Shown: in pieces, positions 1 through 8,469 of the stretch
Numbering within the stretch: position 1 is the stretch's first letter
Layout: each line of letters starts with the position of its first letter
Origin: an uncultured Rhodopila sp.
GTDB taxonomy: Bacteria; Pseudomonadota; Alphaproteobacteria; Acetobacterales; Acetobacteraceae
Direction of reading: 5' to 3'
Assembly (NCBI GenBank): GCA_903851415.1
Contig: CAINOE010000105.1
Span: forward strand, 121,803 to 185,802
Length of the DNA stretch: 64,000 bases
The notes under the pieces: model-generated
Databases searched by the model: none
Seen by the model: the letters and a program-made list of their open reading frames with translations, nothing else
What the model was told of the DNA's origin: nothing
Made by a program: the position numbers and the translations under genes

Positions 1-131
1 AAATAACCAACTGACGCTCGTCCTTCATGTTCGATCTGGTCAAATTGATCGCAACGGCGTTACAGTACGGCGTCACGGTCGCCGGGGCGGCCGCTGACAG
101 GCAACTGCTTCTTAACGGAGGTATCAAGTCC

Positions 132-305
132 ATGAGCCTGAATACGCGACTCGACGCCCTAAAGGAACGGCATGCGTCGCTTGAAACGCGGATTTTCGAT
201 GAGGACCATCGACCGTCCCCCGACTCACAGGCACTCACGAAGCTGAAGCTCGAGAAGTTGCGTCTCAAGGAGGAAATGGAAAGGTTGCGCGCCAGCGGAG
301 CCTGA
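132..305 (+). CDS. YdcH family (DUF465) small protein
   Basis: A 57-residue, highly charged, mostly helical protein. It has the heptad-like pattern and the length typical of YdcH/DUF465 proteins (LDALKERHASLETRIFDE near the N-terminus, LKLEKLRLKEEMERLR near the C-terminus). The reading frame is open further upstream to an ATG at 27. The ATG at 132 is preferred because a GGAGG Shine-Dalgarno sequence lies about 10 bases before it and the family match begins there. The family is widespread in alphaproteobacteria without an assigned biochemical role; a short coiled coil is the only visible structure. It lies convergent with the TrcR-like gene. Confidence 0.85.
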   Translation: MSLNTRLDALKERHASLETRIFDEDHRPSPDSQALTKLKLEKLRLKEEMERLRASGA

Positions 306-337
306 TCGGACACTGTTCGGTCTACCCGTCACGCCGG

Positions 338-916
338 TCAGGCGGCTTCGTCCGCCTCCGGCGGCGGCGGCAGCGGGACGGTCCGCCCCTCGCGCTCCAG
401 GCGCTCATTCGCCTGAGTCACGGCCGCATTCAGGTCGGTTTGGCTGCACAATCCCAGGATCACCGGATCGCGCGGCTTGATGTTGGCGCTGTTCCAGTGC
501 GTCCGCTCGCGCACCTTCTGGATCGTGTCCTTGGTGGTGCCGAGCAGCTTGCCGACCTGAGCCTCGGAAAGCTGGGGGAAGTTGCGCAGCAGGAAGGCGA
601 TGGCGTCGGGGCGGTCGTTGCGCTTGGCCACGGGGGTGTAGCGGGAGCCGCGCAGCCGCTTCGGCGCCGGCAGCGTGGTGGCGAGCAGCTTGAGGCGGCC
701 GTTCGGATCAGCCTCGCACCGGCGGATGTCCGCGAGCGTGACCTGCTGGTTGGCGACCGGGTCGTAGCCGACAATGCCCTGGGCCACCTCGCCATCGGCG
801 ATCGCCTGCACTTCCAGCGGATGCATGCCGCAGAATTCCGCGATCTGCGTGAAGGTCAGAGCGGTTTTCTCAATCAGCCAAACGGCGGTCGCCTTTGGCA
901 TCAGCGGAAGGGTCAT
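338..916 (-). CDS. trcR: TrcR-like cell cycle transcriptional regulator (DUF1013)
   Basis: About 192 residues, matching the alphaproteobacterial DUF1013 family, annotated as the cell cycle transcriptional regulator TrcR. The N-terminus (LPLMPKATAVWLIEKTALTF) and the segment HPLEVQAIADGEVAQGI are typical of the family. A helix-turn-helix-like stretch (LSEAQVGKLLGTTKDTIQKVRERTHWN) occupies about residues 115-142, and the C-terminal 15 residues are Pro/Glu rich. Two ATGs lie three codons apart (925 and 916). A GAGAGA sequence abuts the first one too closely to be used, so 916 is preferred. The neighbouring DUF1192 gene is divergent, with about 240 bases between them. Confidence 0.85.
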   Translation of the reverse strand: MTLPLMPKATAVWLIEKTALTFTQIAEFCGMHPLEVQAIADGEVAQGIVGYDPVANQQVTLADIRRCEADPNGRLKLLATTLPAPKRLRGSRYTPVAKRNDRPDAIAFLLRNFPQLSEAQVGKLLGTTKDTIQKVRERTHWNSANIKPRDPVILGLCSQTDLNAAVTQANERLEREGRTVPLPPPPEADEAA

Positions 917-1153
917 GGCATTCATTCTCTCAGGGTCGCCGGCTGGTATGTCTCACTCGACAGTCTCTCCGGCGCTGCGTCCAGCGCGAGAGACGGGTCG
1001 TAGCGGCGGCTAGACGGCGCATATGACAAGTGAGCGAAGGTGGGTCAAGCGACATTGGCAGTGGTATGCGGTAATATCCTGCACAACACGCGCAGGGCAG
1101 AGTCCTTGGGCACGCACCGCTTGGACCGCCGGCCCGCAGATGGAGAGACGGAA

Positions 1154-1345
1154 ATGGCACTGGAAGAAGACGCACCCCCGCCGAAGCGGCGGCGGCTGGA
1201 GCCGCTGTTGCTGGACAGCCTGGGGATCGAGGAGTTGCGCGCCTATATCGGCGAACTGAACGACGAGATCGCGCGGGTCGAACGGGATATCGACCGCAAG
1301 AGCAGCCACCGCAGCGCCGCGGACGCCTTCTTTAAGAAGCCGTGA
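1154..1345 (+). CDS. DUF1192 family small protein
   Basis: A 63-residue acidic/basic protein with the DUF1192 core (LDSLGIEELRAYIGELNDEI followed by AR(V)ERDIDRK), which predicts a short amphipathic coiled coil. Family members are small conserved alphaproteobacterial proteins of unknown role. The frame is open further upstream (from 1040), but the extension does not resemble the family, and the ATG at 1154 follows a purine-rich GGAGAGACGGAA stretch. A good intrinsic terminator lies 15 bases after the stop codon, so the gene is probably monocistronic. Confidence 0.8.
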   Translation: MALEEDAPPPKRRRLEPLLLDSLGIEELRAYIGELNDEIARVERDIDRKSSHRSAADAFFKKP

Positions 1346-1359
1346 CGCCCAAAGGAAGA

Positions 1360-1388
1360 GCGGGGGCCGACGCCCCCGCCCTCGTTTA
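1360..1388 (+). terminator. Intrinsic terminator after the DUF1192 gene
   Basis: An 8-bp perfect GC stem (GCGGGGGC at 1360-1367, GCCCCCGC at 1372-1379) with a 4-base loop is followed by CCTCGTTTAT. It sits 15 bases after the DUF1192 stop codon and just before the convergent Hsp20 stop, so it may serve the rightward transcript mainly. Confidence 0.65.
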
Positions 1389-1412
1389 TCGCGGCTACGG
1401 GTTACGAAGCGA

Positions 1413-1883
1413 TCACGCCGCCTGCGCAGCGCCCTGCGGATCGTTCGCGATCACCGTCGGCTGGACACCGCCGATGGCGATCTTGCGGGGCTTCAGCGAC
1501 TCCGGAACCACCCGCTTCAGGCCAACATGCAGCAGGCCGAGGTTGACGTCGGCGCCCTCGACGACGATGTGGTCCGCGAGCACGAAACGGCGCTCAAACG
1601 CGCGGCCGGCGATCCCGCGGTAAAGGACCTCGGTCTTGCGGGTGTCCGGCGATACGCGGCCGGAGACATAGAGCGTGTTGTCCTTGACTGTGATGTCAAG
1701 CTCGTCGGGACGGAACCCGGCCACCGCCATGGTCAGGCGATAGGTGTCGTCGCCGGTCTTTTCGATGTTGTAGGGAGGATAGCTCTGGGCGTCCTGGCCG
1801 GCAGCGGCGGTATCGACGAGGCGGGCGAGACGGTCAAAGCCGATGGCAGTACGGAACAGCGGAGCGAAGTCGACGGTGGTCAT
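1413..1883 (-). CDS. Hsp20 / IbpA-type small heat shock protein
   Basis: 156 residues. The alpha-crystallin domain covers roughly residues 33-140: YNIEKTGDDTYRLTMAVAGF, then DELDITVKDNTLYVSGR, then the family's closing motif ADVNLGLLHVGLKR in place of the consensus A-x-x-x-n-G-v-L. Members are ATP-independent holdase chaperones that form large cytoplasmic oligomers and keep unfolding clients soluble. The start codon is clear: the complementary strand reads AGGAGG, a 7-base spacer, then ATG. The frame stays open far upstream of this ATG, but that extension is non-coding repeat DNA. No CIRCE or ROSE thermometer was recognised in the 5' region, though the leader could fold. Confidence 0.93.
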   Translation of the reverse strand: MTTVDFAPLFRTAIGFDRLARLVDTAAAGQDAQSYPPYNIEKTGDDTYRLTMAVAGFRPDELDITVKDNTLYVSGRVSPDTRKTEVLYRGIAGRAFERRFVLADHIVVEGADVNLGLLHVGLKRVVPESLKPRKIAIGGVQPTVIANDPQGAAQAA

Positions 1884-2392
1884 GGATAAACCTCCTGCAA
1901 AGCAAGGTCTGTTGGTTGCGGATTTCCCGGCACGGGCAAATCCTTGGTCGAACAGTCCCGGAAACCCCGGATGGGCATTCCCGACAGGTCGGTATCTGGT
2001 GTTTGCGTTCGGCCGTTCAAGAGCGCCGATGCGTTGGAATGGCGCCTGCCGGGGCGGGATGTTTCGCGAGGCGCGGGCCGCTGCCGCCAGCGGATGCGCC
2101 CGGTATTCCTTGATTTTTTCACAGAGGAAGAACGAGGGCCACTGAGGGCACGGAGGGGCACCGGGGTTTGAAGCAAAGACACGGGGGTCGCCGCCACCCG
2201 GGCGAAGACTGCCGCGGGCCTCGGGTGAAGCCCCATAGCTATCAGGATAAGGCGCAGCCGGCGAAAAGTTTGGCCGAGGCGTCGCTCTTTCATTCGTCAT
2301 GGCCCGGACAAGCCGGACCATGACAGTGGGGGAAAAGCCGTGCTCCGCGCGACCCCTGTCTTGATAGCTATGGGGCGAAGCCCGGCGATCGT
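1884..2392. other. Intergenic region with repeat DNA, no gene seen
   Basis: 509 bases between the hsp20 start and the methyltransferase stop. It holds one arm of an inverted-repeat family (about 2117-2148, AGAGGAAGAACGAGGGCCAC, the same sequence as the arm at 32460) and a complete stem element at 2231-2375. No open frame here has coding character. Confidence 0.6.
2231..2375. repeat. Inverted-repeat element, family B (complete copy)
   Basis: A 145-bp element bounded by a perfect 14-bp inverted repeat, CCCCATAGCTATCA at 2231-2244 and its complement at 2362-2375. Inside are CAGCCGGCGAAAAGTTTGG and the small palindrome CATGGCCCGGACAAGCCGGACCATG. Partial copies of the left part occur at 35229 and at 63971. 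It ends 17 bases from the stop codon of the methyltransferase/nuclease gene. There is no coding capacity; it looks like a MITE or a large REP-type stem. Confidence 0.75.
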
Positions 2393-4156
2393 CTACACCG
2401 CGTGCGCCCCGGCACCGCGCTTGCCGCCCTTCCTGGCGGCTGACGCGACCGGGGCGTCCAGCCCGGGCAGCGCCAGCAGATTGCCCTGGTCCTGCTCCGC
2501 CCGGTCCTCCTTTTCGGCCCGCCGGAACCCGGCTTCGATCGCCAGCGGCGGCAGGTCGGGCCTGACGCCCTTGAGCAGGGACTCGATGGTCATGATCTGC
2601 AGGCGCGGATGCCGCTTGCCGCCGAACGGGCTGTCGAAATAGCCCGCCTTCGCCGCCTCCTCCAGCATCGGCCGCGTCGGCTCCGCCAAAGTGAGGAACA
2701 GTCCGGCCTCGGCCTTCTCCCGTTCGACCACGCCGCGCAGGTCGCGCAGCATCTGGACGCTGACGTTGTCGCCGCCCTTCACGCTGATGATCGCCCGCGC
2801 CACCGTGTTGCGGCCCGCCGCCATGTAGCGCCAGCCGTCGATCCCGCTGTCGGCGCCCTTCTTCTTGCCGCCATAGGGCACGGCATCGACCAGCGAGACC
2901 GCCCACCATTGGAACTGGTATTTGTCGCGCAAGGCCAGATCGCGCGCGCCGTCGAAGTCCTTCGGGGTGCCGTGGACGTCGAAGCTCACGCCCGGGAAGG
3001 CGTCGCGGAGGCGGCGCTCGATCAGGCTGATCGCGAGGTGCGTGACGTCGATGCCGATCCAGTTGCGTCCCAGCTTCTCCGCCGCGTGGACGGCGGTGCC
3101 GCAGCCGCAGAAGGGGTCGAGGATCATGTCGCCTTCGTTGCTGCTGGACGTGATGATCCTCTCAAGGAGGGACAGCGGCTTCTGCGTCGGATAGCCCAGA
3201 AACTCATCCGACCGATTATTTATCCCGGGCATGTCTGCCCACAGACTTTGCAGAGGGACTCCGGGCATCTCGTCAAGGTATCGTTTGTATTGAGGCACGG
3301 TTCCGGGTTTGGTCTGGACGATGCGCCCCTCGGCGATCAGTTGGTCCATCCTATCCTTTGAATAGCGCCAGTGCCGCGAGACACCCATGACCTCGTAGAA
3401 GGGATTACCATTTCCGGCACCTCCCGGCCCCTGGATATTGTCAAGCCGGTAGCGCCGACCGTTGGCTTCAACCCGGCGGTAATCGCGGTCAATATAGTGC
3501 TGGCCATATGGTTGGAATTGCTGATGAAAAACGGCGCTATCAGATTTCGAATAAAATAAGATTGAATCCGTGACGCGCCCAAAGTGGCGTGCGCCTTGTC
3601 TCCCGTCGCTGTGGGCGTGGCTTCGCTTCCAAACTATTTCATTTTGGCACTTTTCTACACCGAAAATGCTGTCCAGCAGCACCTTCAGGTAGTGGCTCGC
3701 GGTCGGGTCGCAGTGCAGATACAGGCTCCCGGTCGGCTTCAGCACCCGGTGCAGCTCGATAAGCCGCGCCGCCATCATGGCAAGGTAGGCCATCATGTCG
3801 TTTTCGCGAAGGAAGCTGCGCATCGCCTGGAGCATCGTGCCGACATCGCCAGCGCGGGGGTTGCGCAGCACCTCCAGGAACGCCGCCTCAGCCTCGCTAC
3901 CCCACCGCCACGTATCTTCGAATGCCTCGATCTGCGCCCGGCTCTGCTGGCCGGACGGCGCCTTGAACAGGACATTGTAATTCGCGTTCGAGTTGAACGG
4001 CGGGTCCAGATAGATCAGGTCAACCGACGCATCCTTGATGCTCTCCCGGAGCACCGCCAGATTGTCGCCGTAATAGAGGGAGCCGGGCATGCAGGACTTT
4101 CGCTGGATCGCAGCGATGTCATTGCACACGCGGTGGTATTTCTCAAGGGCGGACAA
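2393..4156 (-). CDS. Beta-class DNA methyltransferase fused to a restriction-endonuclease-like domain
   Basis: 587 residues in two parts. Residues 24-395 are a class-beta amino-methyltransferase: catalytic motif DPPF at 51-54 (with LIYL before it) precedes the SAM-binding motif DPFCGCGTA at 347-355. Residues about 430-530 match the Mrr/PD-(D/E)XK-like tail of this family: GADSGIDG at 434-441 supplies the acidic residue, then IISVKGG at 456-462, RDLRG, and the PTRPMLEEAAKAGYF block. The expected second acidic or Gln residue before the Lys is Ser here. The listed start is TTG without a clear Shine-Dalgarno; ATG at 4090 (MPGSLYYGDNL) is an alternative. The gene has no separate partner, lies between two repeat elements, and its middle part is more AT-rich than its surroundings, suggesting transfer. 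Specificity and base modified cannot be read from the sequence. Confidence 0.85.
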   Translation of the reverse strand: MSALEKYHRVCNDIAAIQRKSCMPGSLYYGDNLAVLRESIKDASVDLIYLDPPFNSNANYNVLFKAPSGQQSRAQIEAFEDTWRWGSEAEAAFLEVLRNPRAGDVGTMLQAMRSFLRENDMMAYLAMMAARLIELHRVLKPTGSLYLHCDPTASHYLKVLLDSIFGVEKCQNEIVWKRSHAHSDGRQGARHFGRVTDSILFYSKSDSAVFHQQFQPYGQHYIDRDYRRVEANGRRYRLDNIQGPGGAGNGNPFYEVMGVSRHWRYSKDRMDQLIAEGRIVQTKPGTVPQYKRYLDEMPGVPLQSLWADMPGINNRSDEFLGYPTQKPLSLLERIITSSSNEGDMILDPFCGCGTAVHAAEKLGRNWIGIDVTHLAISLIERRLRDAFPGVSFDVHGTPKDFDGARDLALRDKYQFQWWAVSLVDAVPYGGKKKGADSGIDGWRYMAAGRNTVARAIISVKGGDNVSVQMLRDLRGVVEREKAEAGLFLTLAEPTRPMLEEAAKAGYFDSPFGGKRHPRLQIMTIESLLKGVRPDLPPLAIEAGFRRAEKEDRAEQDQGNLLALPGLDAPVASAARKGGKRGAGAHAV

Positions 4157-5188
4157 TTTGACCTACGCAATGGGTGCGATCCCGGCATAGCGCCGTCAGG
4201 TTGACAAAAGGTTAACCGGACCCGCGCGCCGATAGCGCCCCGGGGGCGATGGCTTACCCCTCGCACGGGGCCTGCGCGGCACGCGCCGCCCGGCGCCCCG
4301 CTCCTGAGGGTGTCCCTAACGCCGATGGCCGGGCGATCAATCGCAATGGACTTAACGGCGTCGCCTGTCGGCAGGCGACTTCAGCCCGAGAGGACGCCAA
4401 ACCCGGGTGCCTCTGAACTGTCTTCATCCGCGTTCATCCGTGTTTCCAAACCTGCCTGAACCATCGCGGACGGCGCCTGTTGTCAGAAAGCAATGGAAAC
4501 ACGAATGAACACGGATAAGTCGACTCGGCTGCCCCTCCGTGCCCACCACGGCGGGAGGCCCGGCCCCGGCGTCTCGACCTCCAACAACCGACGCCATAGG
4601 AGCCATCGCAAGGCCTCGCCGGAGGCGATCAGGCGCTGCTCAACCGCAGTAAGATGACCAGCGCCGGTCAACGCGTGACCGGGGCACATTGTTGCACGAG
4701 ACGAGCCCGCCGGGCGGCGGCCGTCACGCTGCCCATGTCCACGCCGCTGAACAGGCTGTTCCCACGCCGCAGGGCGATCCGGCCGGCCCGGCCGGAATGG
4801 AGCCAGGCCCGGCCGTCGGCTCGCTCCGCCCCATCGCATCGGGTTGTCCCGCGGATCGCCGCCCACGTCCCATGCCCTTGATCGGCCTGCGGCCGGCGAC
4901 CGGATTTGTGGCGGCAAAGTCGTGGATCGCCGGCCCGAACCCGGCCAGGACGCAAAGCGCCGAGCCAGGGCTTGTCCGCGCCTGGCATGCTCGCAACCGA
5001 CGACGAAAGGGGTGCTTTTTGCGCGATTGACATATCTCCGACAGAACCGCGATAACGGCGGTGCCCGGGGGAAAACCCGGGTGGAAATCTTCACCGATGT
5101 TGTTGCTGTAATCTTTCCGACGTTGATCGACACTACGCGTGACGTGGCCGGGCGATGCGACGACAAGGCATAAGCGAGGCCGGGTACG
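4157..5188. other. 1-kb intergenic region, MITE copy inside, no gene seen
   Basis: Between the methyltransferase start and the glycosyltransferase start. It contains the first copy of the TIR-flanked element (4348-4604) and a degenerate relative of the GTCGTGGATGGCCGG stem (about 4890-4955, reading AAGTCGTGGATCGCCGG). The remaining sequence shows no protein with family features in any frame. The last 150 bases presumably carry the promoter of the glycosyltransferase gene. Confidence 0.6.
4348..4604. mobile_element. MITE-like element, copy 1 (257 bp, inverted orientation)
   Basis: A non-coding element, opposite in orientation to copies 2 and 3. The right end, read on the minus strand, begins GGCTCCTATGGCGTCG; the left end begins GGACTTAACGGCGTCG. 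It carries the shared interior TTCATCCGCGTTCATCCG, TGTTTCCAAACCTGCCTGA and GGAAACACGAATGAACACGG, so the centre can fold back on itself. Directly flanking it are ATCGCAAT (4340-4347) and ATCGCAAG (4605-4612), a 7-of-8 direct repeat consistent with target-site duplication. Confidence 0.82.
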
Positions 5189-6583
5189 ATGCGGGTGGCC
5201 ATCATTTCGTTTGGATCGCAGGGCGACACAAGACCGCTCATCGCCCTGGGCCAGAGCCTGGTGCGGGCAGGACATCAGGCGATACTGCTTGCTGATCCGG
5301 AATTTGCCGAGCTCGCCGTCGAGGCCGGCGTGGAATTCCTGCCGCTTGCCGGCGGCAGCGTGCGCGACCTGTTCACGAACCAAAAAATTGCCAAGCCAAA
5401 TCGTAATGGCTTCAATGTCTGGGGCGTGATGCGGGTGCTGGCGGAGCATATGGGCCGCTACACCGATGCCTGGGGGCGGCAGCTCTTCACGGCGGCGTCG
5501 GATGCCGACGTGGTCGTTGCGTCCGGGCTCACCTTCTTCATCGGCCTGGCCGTCGCCGAGGCGCTCGGCCTTCCGACGGTCGCTGCATCGCTGCAGCCCG
5601 TCGTGCCAACCCGGGACTTCCCGCCGGCTATCATCCGGGCCGCCGGGATGCCGCGCATCGTCTACCCGGCCTTGCACAGGGTCGTCTCGGTCGCCGTCTG
5701 GTTTCTCACGGCACGATCCGTGCAGCGGCTCCGGCACTCGACGCTGGGTCTGCCGAAATGGCCCTGGCACGGGCCTGCGCGCCAGATGCTGCGCCAGCGG
5801 ACGCCGCTGCTGGTTGCCGTCAGCCCAACGGTTGTGCCACGCCCGCGGGACTGGCCTGACTTTGTTCACCTGACCGGCTATTGGTACCTGGACACGGCCG
5901 ATGCCTACGAGCCTCCGCCACACCTGCTGCGCTTCCTCGAAGCCGATCGGCCGACAGTGTACGTTGGTTTCGGCAGCATGGCGGGTTTCGACCCGCTGGC
6001 AACGCTGGAACTGCTGGTGGAAGCCCTGGGGGGGCGCCGGGCGGTTATTGCCGGCGGTTGGGGCGGGCTGGCTTCAGCGGCTTTGCCGGACAATATCCTT
6101 TGCATCGAGGCGGCGCCGCATGACTGGCTGCTGCCGCGGATGAGCCTCGCCATCCACCATGGCGGAGCTGGCACGACAGCCGCCGTGGCCCGGGCGGGCA
6201 TCCCGCAGGTCGTCATCCCGCATATAACGGACCAGCCCTTTTGGGCCGCCTGCGTGCAGTCGCTGGGCGTTGGGCCGGCTCCGATCGAGCGCCGGACCCT
6301 GACGGCCGGGAATCTGGCGGTGGCCATCCGTGCCGCTGAACGCCCGGCGATGCGTCAGGCCGCCGCCGCCCTGGGCACGCGGATTCGCAGGGAAGACGGC
6401 GTTGGCGAAGCGGTGCGGTTCATTGAGCAGGTCGCGCGCTCCAACCGTTCCCCGCAGGGCTCGCCCCCGATCGCCGTGCCGGTGCCACATATAAATGTTG
6501 GTTCGGAAAACTTTGCACCGGGCGCAGTGGCGGCCTTCCGCCAGGCGGGCGAAGGCCCCATTGGCGTTACACCAGCGGGTTGA
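5189..6583 (+). CDS. GT1/UGT-type glycosyltransferase
   Basis: 464 residues with a GT-B fold layout. The N-terminal acceptor domain opens with the UGT/erythromycin-type motif SFGSQGDTRPLIALGQSL (about residues 8-25). The C-terminal nucleotide-sugar domain has PTVYVGFGSMAG and the donor-binding motif IHHGGAGTTAAVARAGIPQVVIPHITDQPFWA near residues 320-352. Relatives transfer a hexose from UDP- or dTDP-sugar to lipids, sterols or polyketides; the acceptor here is unknown. No membrane segment is evident apart from one moderately hydrophobic stretch (LHRVVSVAVWFLTA). The last 35 residues extend beyond the usual family end. It stands alone on its strand. Confidence 0.88.
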   Translation: MRVAIISFGSQGDTRPLIALGQSLVRAGHQAILLADPEFAELAVEAGVEFLPLAGGSVRDLFTNQKIAKPNRNGFNVWGVMRVLAEHMGRYTDAWGRQLFTAASDADVVVASGLTFFIGLAVAEALGLPTVAASLQPVVPTRDFPPAIIRAAGMPRIVYPALHRVVSVAVWFLTARSVQRLRHSTLGLPKWPWHGPARQMLRQRTPLLVAVSPTVVPRPRDWPDFVHLTGYWYLDTADAYEPPPHLLRFLEADRPTVYVGFGSMAGFDPLATLELLVEALGGRRAVIAGGWGGLASAALPDNILCIEAAPHDWLLPRMSLAIHHGGAGTTAAVARAGIPQVVIPHITDQPFWAACVQSLGVGPAPIERRTLTAGNLAVAIRAAERPAMRQAAAALGTRIRREDGVGEAVRFIEQVARSNRSPQGSPPIAVPVPHINVGSENFAPGAVAAFRQAGEGPIGVTPAG

Positions 6584-6886
6584 TAGCGTGTTCCCCATGT
6601 GCGGTGGCCGGTCCCGGGCAGGCCGGTCCCGGGATACGGGGGCGGAGCGGCTTGCCCTGGACACCGGTCCAGCCCGACGCCAACACCGTGAGTAAGCGAA
6701 CCGGCCCACGCCGACCCGTTGGGTCGCGCGCCGGACAACCTCCGGATGCGATGTGAAAAGCTCTGACGACCGGCGAGTCGACCGCCATACCGGTAGCCCA
6801 CTACGCCGCCGGACGACTGCGCCGGTCGCAATTAGAGTAACAGTCTCCTGACAGGAGACCGCTCCGATGAAACATCGTCGCGCCGC
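6584..6886. other. Intergenic region at the edge of the restriction-modification cassette
   Basis: 303 bases. It ends with a perfect 17-bp palindrome (6843-6859, GTCTCCTG-A-CAGGAGAC). This is followed by a well-spaced ATG at 6867 that opens only a 7-codon frame (MKHRRAA, stop at 6888-6890), running into the end of the endonuclease gene. No other coding frame is convincing. Confidence 0.55.
6843..6859. promoter_or_regulatory. Perfect 17-bp palindrome beside a vestigial start site
   Basis: GTCTCCTG, a single A, then CAGGAGAC. The right arm contains an AGGAGA that would be a well-placed Shine-Dalgarno sequence (8 bases) for the ATG at 6867, whose frame ends after 7 codons. It could act as a weak terminator for the leftward endonuclease transcript or be what remains of a native gene start cut off at the cassette boundary. 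Confidence 0.4.
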
Positions 6887-7498
6887 TTAAGGTGCTACCC
6901 CGACCACGACAAGCGGTACAGCCGGGACGCCTCTCCCCTCGCGGATCAGGTTATATAGCTCGCCTTCGTAATAGGCTACGCCTGATGACATCACACACTG
7001 CAACTCCTTCATTGGAAGTATCTCAATCCCCACGTCGATAATATCCCCAACATAAAACGCCATATGCTTGACAAATAGATCGTATGCAACGAAGGGATAC
7101 TTCCCGAACTGCACCTCGACTGCTACCCGGTCCTTCACAAAATCAGTCTGGTTATATGACGGGATCGGCGCGCGACCCGCCGCCTCGATCTCGGCCTTCT
7201 GCTGTGCCGCCGGCATATGCATCGTTTTTCGTATAAGACGAGCGTCGGAGGTCACCCAATAGCTGGTGCGGCGCTCATTCCACCCCAACACCCGGAAGGC
7301 GCTGTCCATTGCCGCATTCATCCGGATCGGCGAATAAAGCAGGTGGCCCAAGGTCCGAACCTCCTTGGATACCTTGGTACGACACGCAGCCGCATCAACA
7401 CCGCCAATCACGTGTTCGATCTCTGACCAAAGGTCAGGCTGATGCACCTGCAGAAACTCCAGGCCGTTCAGGTGCGAGTAAAAGGTGACGATCCTCAC
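6887..7498 (-). CDS. Type II restriction endonuclease, BstYI/BglII family
   Basis: 203 residues, the same length as R.BstYI as I remember it and closely similar along the whole chain: N-terminal FYSHLNGLEFLQVHQPDLW, then SYNQTDFVKDR at 114-124, VAVEVQFGKYPFVAYDLFVKH from 126, and ILPMKELQCVMSSGVAYYEG. The predicted catalytic residues D119, E128 and Q130 stand at the positions described for BstYI (BglII D84, E93, Q95); the Gln replacing the usual Lys is the hallmark of this group. By family it should cut R^GATCY or a related GATC-centred site with Mg2+. It starts with GTG and overlaps the methyltransferase stop by four bases (GTGA), so the two are translationally coupled. Base composition is distinctly more AT-rich than nearby genes. 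Confidence 0.92.
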   Translation of the reverse strand: MRIVTFYSHLNGLEFLQVHQPDLWSEIEHVIGGVDAAACRTKVSKEVRTLGHLLYSPIRMNAAMDSAFRVLGWNERRTSYWVTSDARLIRKTMHMPAAQQKAEIEAAGRAPIPSYNQTDFVKDRVAVEVQFGKYPFVAYDLFVKHMAFYVGDIIDVGIEILPMKELQCVMSSGVAYYEGELYNLIREGRGVPAVPLVVVGVAP

Positions 7499-8469
7499 CG
7501 GTGCCCGCCGTATGGCAGGGCCGGATCATAGACCGGTCTATCCATAGGGCGGGATTGAAGGGTTCCCGCCCGGAGCTGATGCACACGGTCCCATGCAACA
7601 TCGACATATTCCTGCACTACGTCGCACCCGTAACCCAGACGATCGTGCTTTAGCGCTGCCACCACCGACGTGCCTACGCCCATGTATGGATCGAACACGG
7701 CATCGCCGGGTTCTGTCAAAGAAACAACCAATCGCTCCACAAGCTCAATCGGGAACTGGCATGGATGCGAGGTCTTCTCGACATGGTTGGATTTTACGTT
7801 TGGAAATATCCAAACGTCGCCGGGGTTCTTACCTAAAGGGTTGCACGAAAGCTGCCCCGCCTTCGGTCCTTTGAAGTATTTTTTTCCGGGATATTTGGAG
7901 GGCACCCTTATCGGGTCGAGATGAAAGACATAGTTGTCACTTTTCGTCAGCCAGAGAATAGTCTCATACCGGCCGGAGAGCCTTTTGCTGCAATGCAGGC
8001 CATGCTCAAAGTGCCAGATGATCCGGTTGCGCAGCCGCAGGCCGTGTTCCTGAAAGACCGGATACAGCACCATATCCAAAGGAAAGATCTCTCCGTTTTG
8101 GACGTGGTTCCCGACCTGCCAGCATAGGGAGCCGGAGGGCGAGAGCAGACGAACGCATTCGGATATGACCTGGGCCTGAGCCTTGACGTATTCGGCCAAA
8201 GGAGACCGAGCCTCATACGATTTGCCGATGTTATAGGGCGGCGAGGTCACGATAAGCTGCATACTGCCGTCCGACAGCGGGCGCATAAAGCTCAGATTGT
8301 CCTGGCACTTCATCACCGCAGCGCGGTCAACCTGAAGTTTGCGGACGGCGGATAGCATCAGGTGATCCTCGGTTGTGGTCCGCTTTCCCTGGCGGCAGGT
8401 CGTTTGAACACTATCCGTCCGATTCCCTCCAAACAGGTCCATCACCTCGGGACGCGTGCGTTTAGGCAT
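7495..8469 (-). CDS. Type II modification methyltransferase (beta class, probable N4-cytosine) of the BstYI-like system
   Basis: 324 residues. Catalytic motif TSPPYN (SPPY at 76-79) comes before the SAM-binding motif FDPYMGVGTS (about 259-268), the beta-class order. The SPPY form and the partner enzyme favour N4-cytosine methylation, as in BamHI/BglII-type systems, though N6-adenine cannot be excluded from motifs alone. It should protect the host at the sites cut by the adjacent endonuclease and is placed upstream of it, so protection is made first. ATG 8469 is used here. A 73-codon frame upstream overlaps the start by eight bases. Residues 1-40 are not part of the conserved fold, so a later start is possible. 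Confidence 0.9.
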   Translation of the reverse strand: MPKRTRPEVMDLFGGNRTDSVQTTCRQGKRTTTEDHLMLSAVRKLQVDRAAVMKCQDNLSFMRPLSDGSMQLIVTSPPYNIGKSYEARSPLAEYVKAQAQVISECVRLLSPSGSLCWQVGNHVQNGEIFPLDMVLYPVFQEHGLRLRNRIIWHFEHGLHCSKRLSGRYETILWLTKSDNYVFHLDPIRVPSKYPGKKYFKGPKAGQLSCNPLGKNPGDVWIFPNVKSNHVEKTSHPCQFPIELVERLVVSLTEPGDAVFDPYMGVGTSVVAALKHDRLGYGCDVVQEYVDVAWDRVHQLRAGTLQSRPMDRPVYDPALPYGGHR

